From: Lysobacterales bacterium
GTDB lineage: Bacteria > Pseudomonadota > Gammaproteobacteria > Xanthomonadales > SZUA-36
Assembly: GCA_014238945.1 (NCBI GenBank)
Contig: JABAAB010000026.1
Coordinates: 1-64,000, forward strand
Length of the DNA stretch: 64,000 nucleotides
Direction: 5' to 3'
Translations under genes and position numbers: made by a program
In this document: positions 63,877-64,000 of the stretch, piece by piece
How positions within the stretch are numbered: position 1 is the stretch's first letter
Layout: every line of letters starts with the position of its first letter
The notes under the pieces: model-generated
What the model saw: only the letters and a program-made list of their open reading frames with translations
The model's database searches: none
Told to the model about the DNA's origin: nothing

Positions 63877-64000
63877 TCAGGGCTCGAGCAGCAGGGCCGG
63901 GTCCGGTATCAGGCTGCTTGCCAGTTTACGCAGAAAACGGCACAACGGTGAGCTGTTCCGCCATACCAGGGCAATGGTGCGATTTGGGGCCGGTGATTCA
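63877..64000 (-). CDS. LysR-type transcriptional regulator, C-terminal end
   Basis: The 40 codons before a TGA at 63877-63879 read RTIALVWRNSSPLCRFLRKL, which matches the end of the effector-binding domain in LysR regulators of the OxyR/CysB-like type. The rest of the gene lies outside the window. No functional subtype can be given, though a link to sulfur or oxidative stress next to cysK would be plausible. Confidence 0.65.
   Translation of the reverse strand, partial: ESPAPNRTIALVWRNSSPLCRFLRKLASSLIPDPALLLEP

Noticed and set aside
1..64000. CRISPR array, rRNA or complete insertion sequence
   Set aside because: No regularly spaced repeats, rRNA-like segments or transposase motifs were seen on either strand.

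Overview
The window reads as chromosome from a free-living, heterotrophic, probably marine gammaproteobacterium of roughly balanced base composition. The strongest evidence is the housekeeping block at 55.6-63.8 kb: rpiA, an EVE-domain gene, 5-formyl-THF cyclo-ligase, 6S RNA, zapA, a small coiled-coil division-type gene, then divergent ygfB (UPF0149), pepP, ubiH and a second UbiH/COQ6-type hydroxylase, followed by cysK and the end of a LysR gene. This order is characteristic of Gammaproteobacteria. The many signal peptides, lipoproteins, sodium:solute symporters, a sulfatase and an M60-type peptidase suggest a particle-degrading lifestyle. The genus cannot be named from this sequence.

Layout. 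1-2.4 kb: the end of a defence or mobile island. It holds a broken TOTE-type archaeo-eukaryotic primase gene and an intact Fic gene, and it stops at a tRNA 3'-end remnant followed by a strong terminator. 2.4-10.7 kb: a secreted S9 peptidase, a 5'-truncated acetamidase/formamidase, an ornithine cyclodeaminase homologue and three exported proteins, one with GEVED and LruC domains. 10.9-13.5 kb: small genes, a CPBP intramembrane protease and two tandem paralogous secreted proteins, each disrupted by one lesion. 13.7-36 kb: a catabolic block with a Tat-exported FAD oxidoreductase, SDR, AEC carrier, gamma-glutamyltransferase, two SSS symporters, M60-like lipoprotein, sulfatase, Gfo/Idh oxidoreductase, a decayed alpha-L-rhamnosidase-like gene, an FMN 2-hydroxyacid oxidase, a secreted amidase and a DUF5916 outer-membrane protein. 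36.4-45.9 kb: gnd, an SMP-30/strictosidine-synthase-like protein, a MASE2-like hybrid histidine kinase, a frameshifted FlgO/TPR protein and two small genes. 45.9-53.2 kb: an MscS channel and a minus-strand operon of DUF2955 protein, HlyD adaptor, NodT outer-membrane factor, two-TM ion channel and AI-2E transporter. 53.3-55.4 kb: a small cytochrome c, a thioredoxin-fold lipoprotein and a small exported protein.

How the genes work together. Sulfatase, M60-like peptidase, Gfo/Idh and the rhamnosidase remnant suggest scavenging of sulfated glycans or glycoproteins. Gamma-glutamyltransferase, amidase and S9 peptidase with the symporters suggest peptide and amide uptake. These links are inferred from neighbourhood only.

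The left two thirds are rich in decay: primase, amidase, both secreted paralogues, rhamnosidase, a sulfatase tail and the TPR gene are all broken. The right-hand block is intact. Two unrelated broken genes carry TGA exactly where a conserved tryptophan is expected. Two others carry a one-base slip in a homopolymer.
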